This document shows positions 1 to 8,574 of a DNA stretch of 64,000 bases, piece by piece. Positions within the stretch are counted from its first letter, which is position 1. Each line of letters starts with the position of its first letter. The notes beneath the pieces are model-generated. The model was given only the letters and a program-made list of their open reading frames with translations. It had not been told where the DNA came from and ran no database searches. The position numbers and the translations under genes were made by a program. The stretch comes from an uncultured Faecalicatena sp. (GTDB lineage Bacteria; Bacillota; Clostridia; Lachnospirales; Lachnospiraceae), in the NCBI GenBank assembly GCA_948468385.1, contig CAOKHZ010000007.1, forward strand, positions 92,127 through 156,126. The letters are read 5' to 3'.

Positions 1-179
1 TCGTACCTTGACGGCAAGCACAGAGTATTCTGCAACGTGGGGCATACGTTAGTTGCCGGGGATATGTTGGTATCCTGCAAAGAGTGCAGCTCGGCGACGG
101 GTTGTAAATCAAGGTGGCATCGCGGATAAATTGTTTTTATTCGTCCTTGACAGAAGTTTTTCTGTCGAGGACGTTTTTT
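1..179 (+). promoter_or_regulatory. T-box riboswitch leader of trpBA (5' end may lie outside the window)
   Basis: The conserved T-box sequence AAGGTGGCATCGCGG lies at 111-125 and is followed at once by a strong terminator hairpin (142-179), the usual antiterminator/terminator arrangement. The UGGN bulge reads TGGC; its variable C would pair with a G discriminator base, as in bacterial tRNA-Trp, which fits the trp genes downstream. Uncharged tRNA-Trp would stabilise the antiterminator and allow transcription of trpB and trpA. I did not fix the specifier codon or the stem I boundaries; a TGG occurs near 68-70. The T-box call is firm; the Trp specificity is inferred from the bulge and context. 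Confidence 0.75.
142..179 (+). terminator. Intrinsic terminator of the T-box leader
   Basis: The stem CGTCCTTGACAGAA pairs with TTCTGTCGAGGACG with one G-U pair, and a run of six T follows. It lies 16 nt after the T-box motif and is the regulated stop before trpB. Confidence 0.8.
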
Positions 180-288
180 AATTTGTGGGAAACTTTGTTC
201 TTCACAAGTCAAAAAGCCTCCGTATCACCACATGCAGCCAATTCTCCAAATACGCAATAGCATCGTTATATAGAAAGGATGGAACATC

Positions 289-1479
289 ATGACAAACTCC
301 AAAGGGCGTTTTGGCATCCACGGCGGACAATACATCCCCGAGACGCTGATGAACGCGGTTATCGAATTAGAAGCGGCATACGACCACTACAAGGACGACC
401 CGGAATTCAACCGGGAATTAACGGAATTATTTAACGAGTATGCCGGTCGCCCTTCGCGGCTTTATTACGCGAAAAAAATGACGGAGGATCTCGGCGGGGC
501 GAAGATTTACCTCAAACGGGAGGATTTAAACCACACCGGCTCGCACAAAATCAACAACGTGCTCGGCCAAGCACTCCTGGCCAAGAAAATGGGCAAGACC
601 CGCCTGATTGCCGAGACGGGGGCCGGACAACACGGCGTGGCCACCGCCACCGCGGCCGCGCTGCTCGGAATGGAATGCGTGGTTTTCATGGGTGAGGAGG
701 ACACGATTCGCCAAGCCCTCAACGTTTATCGCATGCGACTTTTGGGTGCCAAGGTCATCTCGGTGAAAACGGGAACGGCCACGCTAAAGGACGCAGTTTC
801 CGAAGCCATGCGGGAATGGACCAGCCGCATAGATGACACGCATTATTGCCTTGGCTCCGTGATGGGGCCGCACCCGTTCCCGACCATCGTACGCGATTTC
901 CAAGCGGTCATTTCCCGAGAAATCAAGGCGCAGCTTCAAGAAAAGGAAGGAAGGCTTCCAGACGCGGTAATTGCCTGCGTGGGCGGTGGCTCCAATTCCA
1001 TGGGCAGCTTTTACCATTTTATCGAGGATAAAGGCGTGCAGTTGATTGGTTGCGAAGCGGCGGGGCGCGGCATCGACACCTTCGAGACGGCCGCCACGGT
1101 AAACACCGGCAAAGTTGGCATTTTCCACGGGATGAAATCGTATTTTTGCCAGGACGAATACGGACAAATCGCGCCGGTCTACTCCATCTCGGCGGGACTT
1201 GACTATCCCGGCGTCGGGCCGGAGCACGCTCACCTCCACGACATTGGCCGTGCACGGTACGTGCCAATCACGGATGAGGAAGCGGTTCGCGCTTTCGAAT
1301 ATTTGTCCAGAATGGAGGGCATCATTCCCGCCATCGAGTCGGCACACGCCGTCGCCCATGCGATGAAACTCGCTCCGACCATGAAGAAAGAACAAATTAT
1401 CGTAATCACCATATCCGGCAGGGGTGACAAGGACTGCGCCGCCATTGCCCGCTACAGAGGGGAGGATATCTATGAGTAA
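289..1479 (+). CDS. trpB: Tryptophan synthase beta chain
   Basis: PLP enzyme that condenses indole with L-serine to give L-tryptophan, working as an alpha2-beta2 complex with TrpA in the cytoplasm. At 396 aa it is the normal family length. The PLP lysine is Lys87 in the motif HTGSHKINN, the same number as in E. coli. The phosphate-binding loop GGGSNS and the ETGAGQHG segment are present. The ATG follows AGAAAGGATGG. It lies 110 bp behind the T-box terminator and its last 8 bp overlap trpA. No other trp genes appear downstream, so the window shows only the final enzyme of the pathway. GC content and third-position C/G are clearly higher than in the origin-proximal genes. Confidence 0.97.
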   Translation: MTNSKGRFGIHGGQYIPETLMNAVIELEAAYDHYKDDPEFNRELTELFNEYAGRPSRLYYAKKMTEDLGGAKIYLKREDLNHTGSHKINNVLGQALLAKKMGKTRLIAETGAGQHGVATATAAALLGMECVVFMGEEDTIRQALNVYRMRLLGAKVISVKTGTATLKDAVSEAMREWTSRIDDTHYCLGSVMGPHPFPTIVRDFQAVISREIKAQLQEKEGRLPDAVIACVGGGSNSMGSFYHFIEDKGVQLIGCEAAGRGIDTFETAATVNTGKVGIFHGMKSYFCQDEYGQIAPVYSISAGLDYPGVGPEHAHLHDIGRARYVPITDEEAVRAFEYLSRMEGIIPAIESAHAVAHAMKLAPTMKKEQIIVITISGRGDKDCAAIARYRGEDIYE

Positions 1480-2251
1480 TATAAAATCAGCTTTTGAAAA
1501 TGGAAAGGCATTTATTCCTTTTATCACCTGCGGCGACCCGGATCTGGAAACGACCGCCGCCGTGGTTCGCGCAGCCGTACAAAACGGCGCGGATTTGATT
1601 GAACTGGGAATCCCTTTTTCCGACCCTACCGCGGAAGGGCCAATCATCCAGGGGGCAAACCTGCGCGCCCTGACCGGCGGCGTGACCACCGACAAAATAT
1701 TTGACCTCGTAAGGGATTTACGTCACGACGTAAAAATCCCCATGGTATTCATGACCTACGCCAACGTGGTATTTTCCTACGGCGCAAAACGGTTTCTCTC
1801 CACCTGCAAGGAAATCGGCATCGACGGCCTTATTTTCCCCGACCTGCCATTTGAGGAAAAAGAGGAATTCCTGCCCATTTGCCATGAATACGGCGTGGAT
1901 TTGATTTCCCTCGTTGCCCCCACGTCGGAGAATCGCATCGCCATGATTGCCCGCGAGGCCGAAGGGTTCCTCTACGTCGTATCCAGCCTTGGCGTAACAG
2001 ACGCCCGCAACGAAATTACGACCGACCTCGCCTCCATCATGGCAATGATTCGGCAAAACACAAAACTCCCCTGCGCGATTAACTTCGACATCTCCACGCC
2101 CGGGCAGGCAAAAAAAATGGCCGACCTGTCCGATGGGGCCATCGTCGGCTCCGCCATTATCAAGATTCTCGAAAAATACGGGAAAGACGCGCCAAAACAC
2201 GTTGGGGAATATGTGAAATCCATGAAGGACGCGATACGGGATTGTGACTGA
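1472..2251 (+). CDS. trpA: Tryptophan synthase alpha chain
   Basis: Cleaves indole-3-glycerol phosphate to indole and glyceraldehyde 3-phosphate; the indole passes through a tunnel to TrpB. The start is ATG at 1472, overlapping the trpB stop, preceded by GGGGAGG; an open frame extends upstream inside trpB but has no use as a start. The protein is 259 aa, slightly shorter than the E. coli enzyme. The catalytic Glu lies in ELGIPFSDP. The position equivalent to E. coli Asp60 reads Glu (SDPTAEGP), a conservative change I recall from other Firmicutes TrpA. The loop GSAIIK near the C-terminus binds substrate phosphate. Confidence 0.96.
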   Translation: MSNIKSAFENGKAFIPFITCGDPDLETTAAVVRAAVQNGADLIELGIPFSDPTAEGPIIQGANLRALTGGVTTDKIFDLVRDLRHDVKIPMVFMTYANVVFSYGAKRFLSTCKEIGIDGLIFPDLPFEEKEEFLPICHEYGVDLISLVAPTSENRIAMIAREAEGFLYVVSSLGVTDARNEITTDLASIMAMIRQNTKLPCAINFDISTPGQAKKMADLSDGAIVGSAIIKILEKYGKDAPKHVGEYVKSMKDAIRDCD

Positions 2252-2261
2252 CACAATCCCG
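2237..2261 (+). terminator. Hairpin at the end of trpA, possible terminator
   Basis: CGGGATTGTG pairs perfectly with CACAATCCCG around a 5-nt loop and spans the trpA stop codon. No T run follows, so termination is uncertain. The rest of the gap to 2516 shows only AT-rich DNA and a ribosome site (AAAGGAG) before the next gene. Confidence 0.35.
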
Positions 2262-2516
2262 CACCTGCCTTTCAAGATAACAACCACTCCACCAAATACA
2301 AGGAAGTCTGAAAAAAGCGCCCTCTAAAGACAAATTTTTCTTTTTGAATCTCCAATATTTTGTTATACTGTGTATAAAGGCTGATTTTTAATATGCCATA
2401 CTGCATTATATCAAGACAAAAAGCATGCCATACAAATCCTTACCGCCCGACATGTTTCACGCTCACGCCGACGGGATGTGACTTGTAACCCCAGTATGTG
2501 AAAGGAGTCTTCACAC

Positions 2517-3893
2517 ATGTACCTGAAACGAACCGTATATGACCAGCTTCTGGATTGGAAAAACAATCCAATTCGCAGCACTTTGGAAATAAATGGTGCC
2601 AGACAAGTTGGCAAGACATACATCATCAATAAATTTGCCGATGAAAATTACAAGCATAAGGTTTATATTAACCTTTTTGACCATTCTGGAAAGGACTTTC
2701 TGAAATGTTACAAGCAAACAAGTGAATGGATCCCAGGCACTCCACGCCCGGAACATCCGCTTCATGACGCGTTTCAATTGTTTGACGCATCTTTTGAAGA
2801 CAATGACGATACCGTGATTATCTTCGATGAAATACAAGAATCCGCAGAACTATTTAATTGTATTCGCGAATTCACCCGGCATTTCCAAGCACGATTTATC
2901 GTAACCGGGAGCTACCTTGGACGCGTCCTGGAACCGGATTTCCGCTTTTCCAGCGGGGACGTGACAAGCTTGCGCATTTTTACACTTTCTTTTCAAGAGT
3001 TTTTGGAAGCATTTGATTCCGTCCTCTTTCAGAAATATATGGAACTTCCTTTAACACATGCGGATGATTCCGCTCCTGAAATATATGATGCATTACAAGA
3101 CGCTTTTATCATTTACTCCCAAATTGGAGGATATCCAAAAGCAGTGGAAACGTATCTGAACACCCGGAGCATTTTGGAAGCTCAAAAGGAATTGGTAAAA
3201 ATCATCCATATTTTCCTAAATGAATCCTTGCGCTATTTTACAGATATTGAAGACATCAGCGTATTTACAAATATTTTTTTGAGCATTTGCCGCATTCTCC
3301 TTCGTGAAAAAAAAGGATTGGAAGAAAATAGCATCAGCGAAGAATTGCAAAAGCTGGTTACCAAAAATTACTCCAGCAACATTACCAAGACGGCCTGCTA
3401 CCGGGCAATGAACTGGCTCCATCAATCGGGAATTATTGGATTTTGCGGGAAAATCATCGAGATGGACATCCTTGATTTCAAGCCCGCAAGCCGATGCTAT
3501 TTCATGGATTTGGGAATCACCCATTACTATTTATCCCGTTCTGGTGCCGATTCTCCCACGCGCATCGGAACGTTGAACGAAAATTATGTTTATATCAACC
3601 TATTAAAACGACAAGAGTTCCCAGAAGAAATCATATTTGAGATGCCGGCCTTTGCCACCTATCGTGGGGGAGAAATTGATTTTATCGTACAAAGCATCCA
3701 TTCCTCCATCCGATATCTTATTGAAGTCAAGTCGGGAAGGGGAACCGCCACGACCGCGTTGAAAGCATTAGAACAAGGCAAGGCGCAGAAGCTGCTTTAC
3801 TTGAAAGGCAACACGAAGGGCGGTGTCGATGGAAAAATCGAAACGCTGCCAATTTACATGCTGGAACGTTATCAGTTTGAAAAAGACCGATAA
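2517..3893 (+). CDS. AAA-type ATPase with DUF4143 domain
   Basis: 458 aa. The N-terminal AAA_14-type ATPase has Walker A GARQVGKT (about residues 28-35) and Walker B VIIFDEIQE (about 100-108), with an arginine-bearing sensor region TGSYLGRVLE. The C-terminal third matches the DUF4143 pattern, including a nuclease-like segment EIDFIVQ...YLIEVKSG that resembles a PD-(D/E)XK core. Such proteins are widespread in gut Clostridia and Bacteroidetes, often in many copies per genome, and their function is not established. It stands alone, with its own ribosome site AAAGGAGTCTTC upstream of ATG 2517. Codon use is plainer and more AT-rich than in the trp genes before it. Confidence 0.85.
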   Translation: MYLKRTVYDQLLDWKNNPIRSTLEINGARQVGKTYIINKFADENYKHKVYINLFDHSGKDFLKCYKQTSEWIPGTPRPEHPLHDAFQLFDASFEDNDDTVIIFDEIQESAELFNCIREFTRHFQARFIVTGSYLGRVLEPDFRFSSGDVTSLRIFTLSFQEFLEAFDSVLFQKYMELPLTHADDSAPEIYDALQDAFIIYSQIGGYPKAVETYLNTRSILEAQKELVKIIHIFLNESLRYFTDIEDISVFTNIFLSICRILLREKKGLEENSISEELQKLVTKNYSSNITKTACYRAMNWLHQSGIIGFCGKIIEMDILDFKPASRCYFMDLGITHYYLSRSGADSPTRIGTLNENYVYINLLKRQEFPEEIIFEMPAFATYRGGEIDFIVQSIHSSIRYLIEVKSGRGTATTALKALEQGKAQKLLYLKGNTKGGVDGKIETLPIYMLERYQFEKDR

Positions 3894-3994
3894 CCCCTTC
3901 CATAAGGATTACCGACCTTCTCTTTAATAATAATTCCACTTGCGCAGTTGAATGGCTCTAAAGGCGCATCCAACTCACTATACATTCGCAAAAT

Positions 3995-4022
3995 TTGGGG
4001 GCAAAATACCTTTTGCCCCCAA
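3995..4022 (-). terminator. Terminator downstream of tRNA-Val
   Basis: TTGGGGGCAAAA pairs with TTTTGCCCCCAA (12 bp, 4-nt loop). On the minus strand it begins 10 nt past the tRNA 3' end and is followed by AAATTTTGCG. It could also serve the plus-strand ATPase gene. Confidence 0.65.
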
Positions 4023-4031
4023 TGATACCTA

Positions 4032-4104
4032 TGGAGACAACAGGACTCGAACCTGCGACCCTTTACACGTCAAGCAAATGCTCTCCCAGCTGAGCTATGT
4101 CTCC
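4032..4104 (-). tRNA. tRNA-Val (anticodon GAC)
   Basis: A 73-nt cloverleaf on the minus strand. The acceptor stem GGAGACA/TGTCTCC, D arm with AGCTGGGAGA, anticodon loop TTGACGT and T arm GGTTCGAGTCC are all present. The discriminator is A. No CCA is encoded. A promoter with good boxes sits just upstream at 4115-4142. Confidence 0.95.
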
Positions 4105-4114
4105 ATCAATTTCT

Positions 4115-4142
4115 ATTTTACCATGTTTTTCGAGATAGTCAA
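4115..4142 (-). promoter_or_regulatory. Promoter of tRNA-Val
   Basis: On the minus strand TTGACT (-35) and TAAAAT (-10) are separated by 16 bp and end 10 bp before the tRNA. Confidence 0.7.
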
Positions 4143-4180
4143 CTAAAAAGATAAATTTTTCGCATATTCATTGATAATAA

Positions 4181-4957
4181 TTATCTCCCCTTCACCATCT
4201 CCAAAATGGCTTCCGTCGTCTCTTTTTGTTGTTGCTCCCGGCTAATCTCCGCCTCGCGGTCACCTTCCTGCTGCCCATAATTTCCAAAATAAGCATGGTT
4301 TCCGCCTTCTATGCAAACCTCGGTATAATCATCTGGCATGAACTCACGTCCGTTCTCCACCTTTTCCATATTCAAAACACCGTCTTCGCTTCCATAAATT
4401 GACACGACGGAAAATTCTTCCGATATTATGTCACTCGTCGGATACGCGGCCAAAAGTACTAAACCCTCCAATTCTGACAAGTGCTTCGACGCATATGATG
4501 CCGCCATGGCTCCGCCCAAAGAATGTCCTGCCAGATACCAGTGTTCATACATTGACGGACTCGCAGAATCCGTATTCGCCGTGCCATCCTTTGCCGCACT
4601 ATATTCCTCCATGATTTTCTCCGCCTTGTTCTGTCCCAAAAATGCCAGATTACAAGGCATTTTTATCAAAAAGCAATCAATCCCCTGGCTGGCCAGTTCA
4701 TACATGAGGGGAAGGTACGCCGTATACTCCACCTTCGCTCCCGGATAAAAAACCAACGCATCTTCCTCTCCCGGACCATCTATAAATAGACCATCTTTAA
4801 TCTCCGTCACGGATACCAAACCATCACGTTCCATATAATCCTGCACACTGTCTTCACTGTGATAATAATCATTCACATACCAAAAGGCCGCTGCAAATAA
4901 AACAAATGCCACCACGGCCGGAAGAACAATTCTCTTCCTTTTCCAAATAGATTCCAT
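4181..4957 (-). CDS. Membrane-anchored alpha/beta hydrolase
   Basis: 258 aa. A basic start (about residues 5-9) followed by a hydrophobic stretch to about residue 27 forms a signal anchor, so the catalytic part should lie outside the membrane. The nucleophile elbow is GHSLGG. The probable acid is the Asp in GSEDGV and the histidine lies in GGNHAYFG, so a full Ser-Asp-His triad is present. The pattern matches the small alpha/beta hydrolase group (Abhydrolase_5-like) of Firmicutes; the substrate is unknown. It is the last of a series of minus-strand genes with short gaps. The start ATG follows AAAGGGGATAGGGT. Confidence 0.8.
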   Translation of the reverse strand: MESIWKRKRIVLPAVVAFVLFAAAFWYVNDYYHSEDSVQDYMERDGLVSVTEIKDGLFIDGPGEEDALVFYPGAKVEYTAYLPLMYELASQGIDCFLIKMPCNLAFLGQNKAEKIMEEYSAAKDGTANTDSASPSMYEHWYLAGHSLGGAMAASYASKHLSELEGLVLLAAYPTSDIISEEFSVVSIYGSEDGVLNMEKVENGREFMPDDYTEVCIEGGNHAYFGNYGQQEGDREAEISREQQQKETTEAILEMVKGR

Positions 4958-4992
4958 ACCCTATCCCCTTTTTCACTTTCGATAACGTCATA

Positions 4993-5631
4993 CTATCGCA
5001 CACCCAAAATTTCTTCCATCAATTCCGTATGTACACTCTCCAATTCCCTTTGAAATACATTTACATGGTTCAAATCCCCGCTCCGCTCCGTAAACGCGGG
5101 AAATAAAAAGCCACATTCCGGCTCTCCCGGCTCGTACTCTCCCGCAAGCGGACAAATGACACAAATCAAATATTCAAACATTTCTTCCGATTCCCATAGC
5201 CTTTCCTTGTCCGCCGCCTTTGCCGGAATATCATAGCGGTCGTGAAATAGCAAAATGGCATACTCATAATCCGCCCGATAATGCTCCATCACCACGTCGT
5301 AAAACGTATCCATCAAAGCGTCATTTTTCAATCCGCACTCCCGCATCGCCATGAGCAATTGCCACATGCTTCCCGGCTTCTGCGCTTCCGGGGTAAATTC
5401 ATACTTCTTCAAATTCTTATTTGTCTCCGAAAAAGGAACCGCCTTGGCCAGCTTCAAATTTTTCGTTTTTTCAGACGGCGAAAGCTTCAAAAAATTCGTG
5501 TTAAAGCTTCCGTCAAATTCTCCGTCCTTATCCACGTAACACCCGGCAATCCGCGTCATCGACGTCCGGGCGGTTGTCATCCTCCTCGTCAACTCCAACA
5601 TATCTTCCCGGTTAATCTTATTCCTATCCAT
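4993..5631 (-). CDS. DUF4317-family protein, half the usual length
   Basis: 212 aa from ATG 5631 (GGAG six bases upstream). A TTG at 5655 with AAGGA in front is an alternative start. The sequence follows the DUF4317 pattern common in Lachnospiraceae: an opening basic helix, TRIAGCYVD, then a GLKNDALMDTFYD segment, LLFHDRYDIP, and a closing GFLFPAFTERSGD. As I recall, family members are about 400 aa, so this one lacks the C-terminal half, yet it ends cleanly with a stop and no frameshift is evident. It may be a genuine short form or a deletion product. The family has no established function. Confidence 0.7.
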   Translation of the reverse strand: MDRNKINREDMLELTRRMTTARTSMTRIAGCYVDKDGEFDGSFNTNFLKLSPSEKTKNLKLAKAVPFSETNKNLKKYEFTPEAQKPGSMWQLLMAMRECGLKNDALMDTFYDVVMEHYRADYEYAILLFHDRYDIPAKAADKERLWESEEMFEYLICVICPLAGEYEPGEPECGFLFPAFTERSGDLNHVNVFQRELESVHTELMEEILGVR

Positions 5632-5713
5632 CTTCCACTCCCACTCCTCACTCAACTTTTATCCTTGATGATGCTTAGGAACTGTTCCTTGCGTCAGCAA
5701 ACATATGCGTTTT

Positions 5714-6352
5714 TCACGATTCTCCGTTTCCGTCACGCATGCGCGCCCGCCGTGCCTCGTCACATGCAATCCATTCATCCAGCGTAAGCGGCGTGTAATC
5801 CGAATACATGCAAAAACAATTGATCATGTTCGAAGGAATCGCCCGCATATTCCCATCCGCATTTTCCCGGACGCTCTTTCTCGTGATGTCCTGAAACTGT
5901 TCAATCAACCGTTGGTCGAACGTGTCATGCACATGTCCATAAAGCATGTACGCTTTCGGATTTCCATTCTCATCTACGCGATATTGCCCATTGTAACACA
6001 TAATCGGATAATGGCAAAGTACCACTTTCCGCTTGTTATCCTGCAATTCCTCATAGGGCTTAATCCACCTGAAACGACTTGCATTGTAATCCTTGTTTTT
6101 CAAAAATCGGTCATGATTTCCCTGAATCAAATATAAACGGCCGTGAAGCCTCTCAAGCAGCTCGTTCGTCTCCTCGGCCTTTCCCCATGACAAATCCCCC
6201 AAAATCACCACGTCGTCGTTCTTCCGAACCTTTGCATTCCACTTCTGCAACATGTATTCATTCATTTCTTCCACACTTTGGAAACCGCGGTTGTCCATCT
6301 TCGTATTAAGATTCCCATGGAAAAAATGTGAATCCGCGATATAATATCTCAT
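5714..6352 (-). CDS. Calcineurin-like metallophosphoesterase
   Basis: 212 aa from ATG 6352, chosen because GAGGA stands 7 bp upstream; an ATG at 6361 is also in frame. Metal-binding motifs occur in the expected order: ADSHFFH (D-x-H), GDLSWG (GD), GNHD, a histidine in LCHYP, and GHVH near the C-terminus. These define the small YfcE/MJ0936-like phosphoesterase fold, a dinuclear metal enzyme. Substrates of such enzymes include phosphodiesters and nucleotides; the one here is unknown. It lies between the DUF4317 gene and an AlkZ-related gene on the same strand. Confidence 0.88.
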   Translation of the reverse strand: MRYYIADSHFFHGNLNTKMDNRGFQSVEEMNEYMLQKWNAKVRKNDDVVILGDLSWGKAEETNELLERLHGRLYLIQGNHDRFLKNKDYNASRFRWIKPYEELQDNKRKVVLCHYPIMCYNGQYRVDENGNPKAYMLYGHVHDTFDQRLIEQFQDITRKSVRENADGNMRAIPSNMINCFCMYSDYTPLTLDEWIACDEARRARMRDGNGES

Positions 6353-6444
6353 ATATGACATTCCTCACCACATCCCAATTTTCAAAACTTGCATCTTATA
6401 TGTACTCCTCTAATATAGATATCCTATTACTTCTTTATCCATTT

Positions 6445-7167
6445 TTATTTTATTAATATCTCGATTTGCTTCTCACTCGCACATGGATATAAGTTCCGAA
6501 TTTGCCGAACTATGCGCCCCTTCGACTTTTCCGGCTTTTCACTATATGCCGACGAAACCATGTCGTATCCCCACATTTCCTCCGGACTGGCGTATACGGA
6601 TACCGCCAGTCCGTACTCCATTCCTTTTTTATTCCGCTTCCGCCGAAAATCACAAATCGTAAGATAGGTTTGCATTTGTAGCTCCGCAACAATGCCGTCA
6701 AAATTTTTCTCCCCGCCTTTTCCAAATCCGGCCTGCACTTTCAATTCACGCCCCATCCATTCCTTACGCTCTTCAAACTTATCCATAATTTTCTTGCAAC
6801 GCATGCTCACCAGGCCGTCGTCCCATCTGGCATCAAAATCATATCCGTCCCTTCGATAATTTGCAAAATAAGGAAACCATTTCAGAGAAATGAATCCCGA
6901 CTTCTTATGAAAAAATTTTCCATACGCCACTTTCCCGCTCCGCGCAATAATTTCGCGCCATTCCCATGGGTCTTTTTCCTTATCCCCCGTCCACCAAGAA
7001 CGGCTGGCCGTGTGCTCCTCGACAGAGAAACCTTGAATCTCATTTCTAAACAACGGAACAAAACCAACTTCATCAATCCATTTTATCAATTCCTCATAAG
7101 AATGAATACACGCCGGATGCTCCCATTCCAATCCATGCATCACCCACGTCGTATCTTCCATCACCAT
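6445..7167 (-). CDS. AlkZ-related protein (YcaQ/AlkZ glycosylase relative)
   Basis: 240 aa if translation starts at ATG 7167 (GGGGG just upstream); the frame stays open to 7218. I recognise the pattern of proteins described as AlkZ-related in Clostridia: an opening helical segment ending in VGFVPLF, then WWTGDKEKDPWEW, a KKSGFISL-WFPYFANYRRDGYDFDA block and a FGKGGEKNFDG-LQMQTYL block. AlkZ is a DNA glycosylase that unhooks crosslinks, but this group is shorter and I see no proof that it keeps that activity. It is probably co-transcribed with the genes on either side. Confidence 0.6.
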   Translation of the reverse strand: MVMEDTTWVMHGLEWEHPACIHSYEELIKWIDEVGFVPLFRNEIQGFSVEEHTASRSWWTGDKEKDPWEWREIIARSGKVAYGKFFHKKSGFISLKWFPYFANYRRDGYDFDARWDDGLVSMRCKKIMDKFEERKEWMGRELKVQAGFGKGGEKNFDGIVAELQMQTYLTICDFRRKRNKKGMEYGLAVSVYASPEEMWGYDMVSSAYSEKPEKSKGRIVRQIRNLYPCASEKQIEILIK

Positions 7168-7221
7168 AACGCCCCCATTCTGTCCTTTTTGTCCTATTCT
7201 ACCACAACGAACCACCATACC

Positions 7222-7317
7222 CTATATTGGAAGCACAACAGCAAAAAAAATAACAAATTGGAGAATCGCGATAGCCGCCACGACCGCGCCCGAATTAAAA
7301 ATAATTCCTATCGGCAT
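7222..7317 (-). CDS. Possible 31-aa hydrophobic peptide
   Basis: ATG at 7317 is preceded by GGGAGAAGGCAAA, a good ribosome site, and 31 sense codons end at TAG (7222-7224). The peptide opens MPIGIIFNSGAVV and is almost entirely hydrophobic from there to the end, so it could form a single membrane helix. It lies between the YbaK-like gene and the AlkZ-related gene on the same strand, 36 bp after the former. I do not recognise a family. Its placement, ribosome site and composition support it; the short length means chance remains possible. Confidence 0.45.
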   Translation of the reverse strand: MPIGIIFNSGAVVAAIAILQFVIFFAVVLPI

Positions 7318-7353
7318 TTTGCCTTCTCCCTCTCAACTTTTCCGTCCATCACT

Positions 7354-7833
7354 CTATACGACAATATCTTCCAACTCGAATTTTAACGCCTTTTTCAACT
7401 CGTCCAACGTGGTTTCAACCTGATAGCCGATTTTCCCGCCACTGAAAATGATGGTGTCAAATTCGCCTGCAGATACGTCAATTACCGTTCTAAACTGCTT
7501 TTTCATTCCAATCGGCGAGCAACCTCCGTGAATGTATCCCGTCAATGGCAACAAATCCTTTGACTTAAGCATGCCAAGGCTCTTTTCCCCAACCGCCTTG
7601 GCAGCCTTCTTTAAATCCAACTCCTTATCTACCGGAACTAAAAACACATAATTGTTATTCGAACTCCCAACCGTCACCAGCGTCTTAAAAACCTGCTTCG
7701 GATTTTGCCCGAGGACGGTCGCGACATCTATGCCGCTAATCACTCCGGTATCCACATAACAATGGCTTATATACGCTATTTTCTTCTGCTCCAACGTCCG
7801 CATGACATTAGTCTTTTCCATACTCTTTTTCAT
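7354..7833 (-). CDS. YbaK/EbsC-family Cys-tRNA(Pro) deacylase
   Basis: 159 aa from ATG 7833 (GGGAGAA upstream). It shows the YbaK fold signature: a lysine in the segment around KQVFKTLVTV, and the GYIHGGCSPIGMKK block before the C-terminal strand. Members hydrolyse Cys-tRNA(Pro) that ProRS makes by mistake. The full-length match to YbaK makes this the better candidate for the housekeeping editor of the two relatives in the window (the other is at 51850-52317). It heads the minus-strand series that runs down to about 4181. Confidence 0.88.
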   Translation of the reverse strand: MKKSMEKTNVMRTLEQKKIAYISHCYVDTGVISGIDVATVLGQNPKQVFKTLVTVGSSNNNYVFLVPVDKELDLKKAAKAVGEKSLGMLKSKDLLPLTGYIHGGCSPIGMKKQFRTVIDVSAGEFDTIIFSGGKIGYQVETTLDELKKALKFELEDIVV

Positions 7834-7972
7834 ACCATAATTCTCCCACACAAACACAATAACCTGCTTACTTAAAACATCTATGATACTTTTTATTGTA
7901 CATATTTTGATAAAAAATGTCTAGTGGGATTAAAATATTCTTATAACACACACTTAGAAACTTTCCCACAGC

Positions 7973-8001
7973 TTGATTTTTCCCCTCACCGCTTGTATAA
8001 T
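7973..8001 (+). promoter_or_regulatory. Promoter of the YcxB-like gene
   Basis: TTGATT and TATAAT are spaced by exactly 17 bp. The start codon lies 56 bp after the -10 box, with AAAGGAG before it. Confidence 0.75.
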
Positions 8002-8057
8002 AAAGTAAACATAAAAAATGTTGCGCAAAAATTAAAAGCTTACAAAAGGAGCATGCC

Positions 8058-8567
8058 ATGAAATACACCATTCATTTAACCGAGGAAGACTACATACGTT
8101 TCACTATATTTTTTAACAAACATTCAAAAAATGGACTACGGCAGATGCGCTATGCCCGAATGATGGTTTTAGCACTTGCGGCTTTAAACTTTTTTCTGTC
8201 TTTTTCTTCCGGTGGGATTGATTATCTTTTAATGGTTCCTTCCGTAATCCTTCTTCTCCTATTTATCGCATTTCCAAAAATAAACGAAATGGGAATGCGG
8301 ATAACAATTGCCGCATTAAAAAAAGGAGGAAAATTACCTTTTCCCCCCGTTTCAGAAATCGAATTTCAAGATTCCATGATTGTTCAAGATTACGAACAAG
8401 GCCAGCTTCGCATAAAATATAAAGATATCGAAAATATTTATTTTGAAAATAATTATATTTATATTATTTTTAGTGCCATGCAAGGAATCATCATTCCCTT
8501 CCAGAGTCTCGGAAATGACAAGGAACAAGTGATAGCCCACATCATGGAAAGAATGCATGAACCATAA
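8058..8567 (+). CDS. YcxB-like membrane protein
   Basis: 169 aa. An N-terminal soluble segment opening with MKYTIHLTEEDYIRF leads into two membrane helices (about residues 35-50 and 55-75). A C-terminal beta-rich part (IEFQDSMIV...IKYKDIENIYF...IIIPFQSLG) follows. This is the layout of the YcxB family, whose C-terminal domain resembles a PH-like fold; function is unknown. It is transcribed alone from the promoter at 7973-8001. No terminator was seen; the next sequence is a gene remnant on the other strand. Confidence 0.7.
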   Translation: MKYTIHLTEEDYIRFTIFFNKHSKNGLRQMRYARMMVLALAALNFFLSFSSGGIDYLLMVPSVILLLLFIAFPKINEMGMRITIAALKKGGKLPFPPVSEIEFQDSMIVQDYEQGQLRIKYKDIENIYFENNYIYIIFSAMQGIIIPFQSLGNDKEQVIAHIMERMHEP

Positions 8568-8574
8568 CCATCTA

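Noticed and set aside
2-129. An open frame of about 42 codons at the left edge with several Cys and His
   Set aside because: It runs straight through the T-box motif and has no recognisable family; the RNA element explains the sequence better.
784-1695. A 303-codon open frame antisense to trpB
   Set aside because: It is a shadow of a GC-rich gene; trpB and trpA are certain and the antisense product matches nothing.
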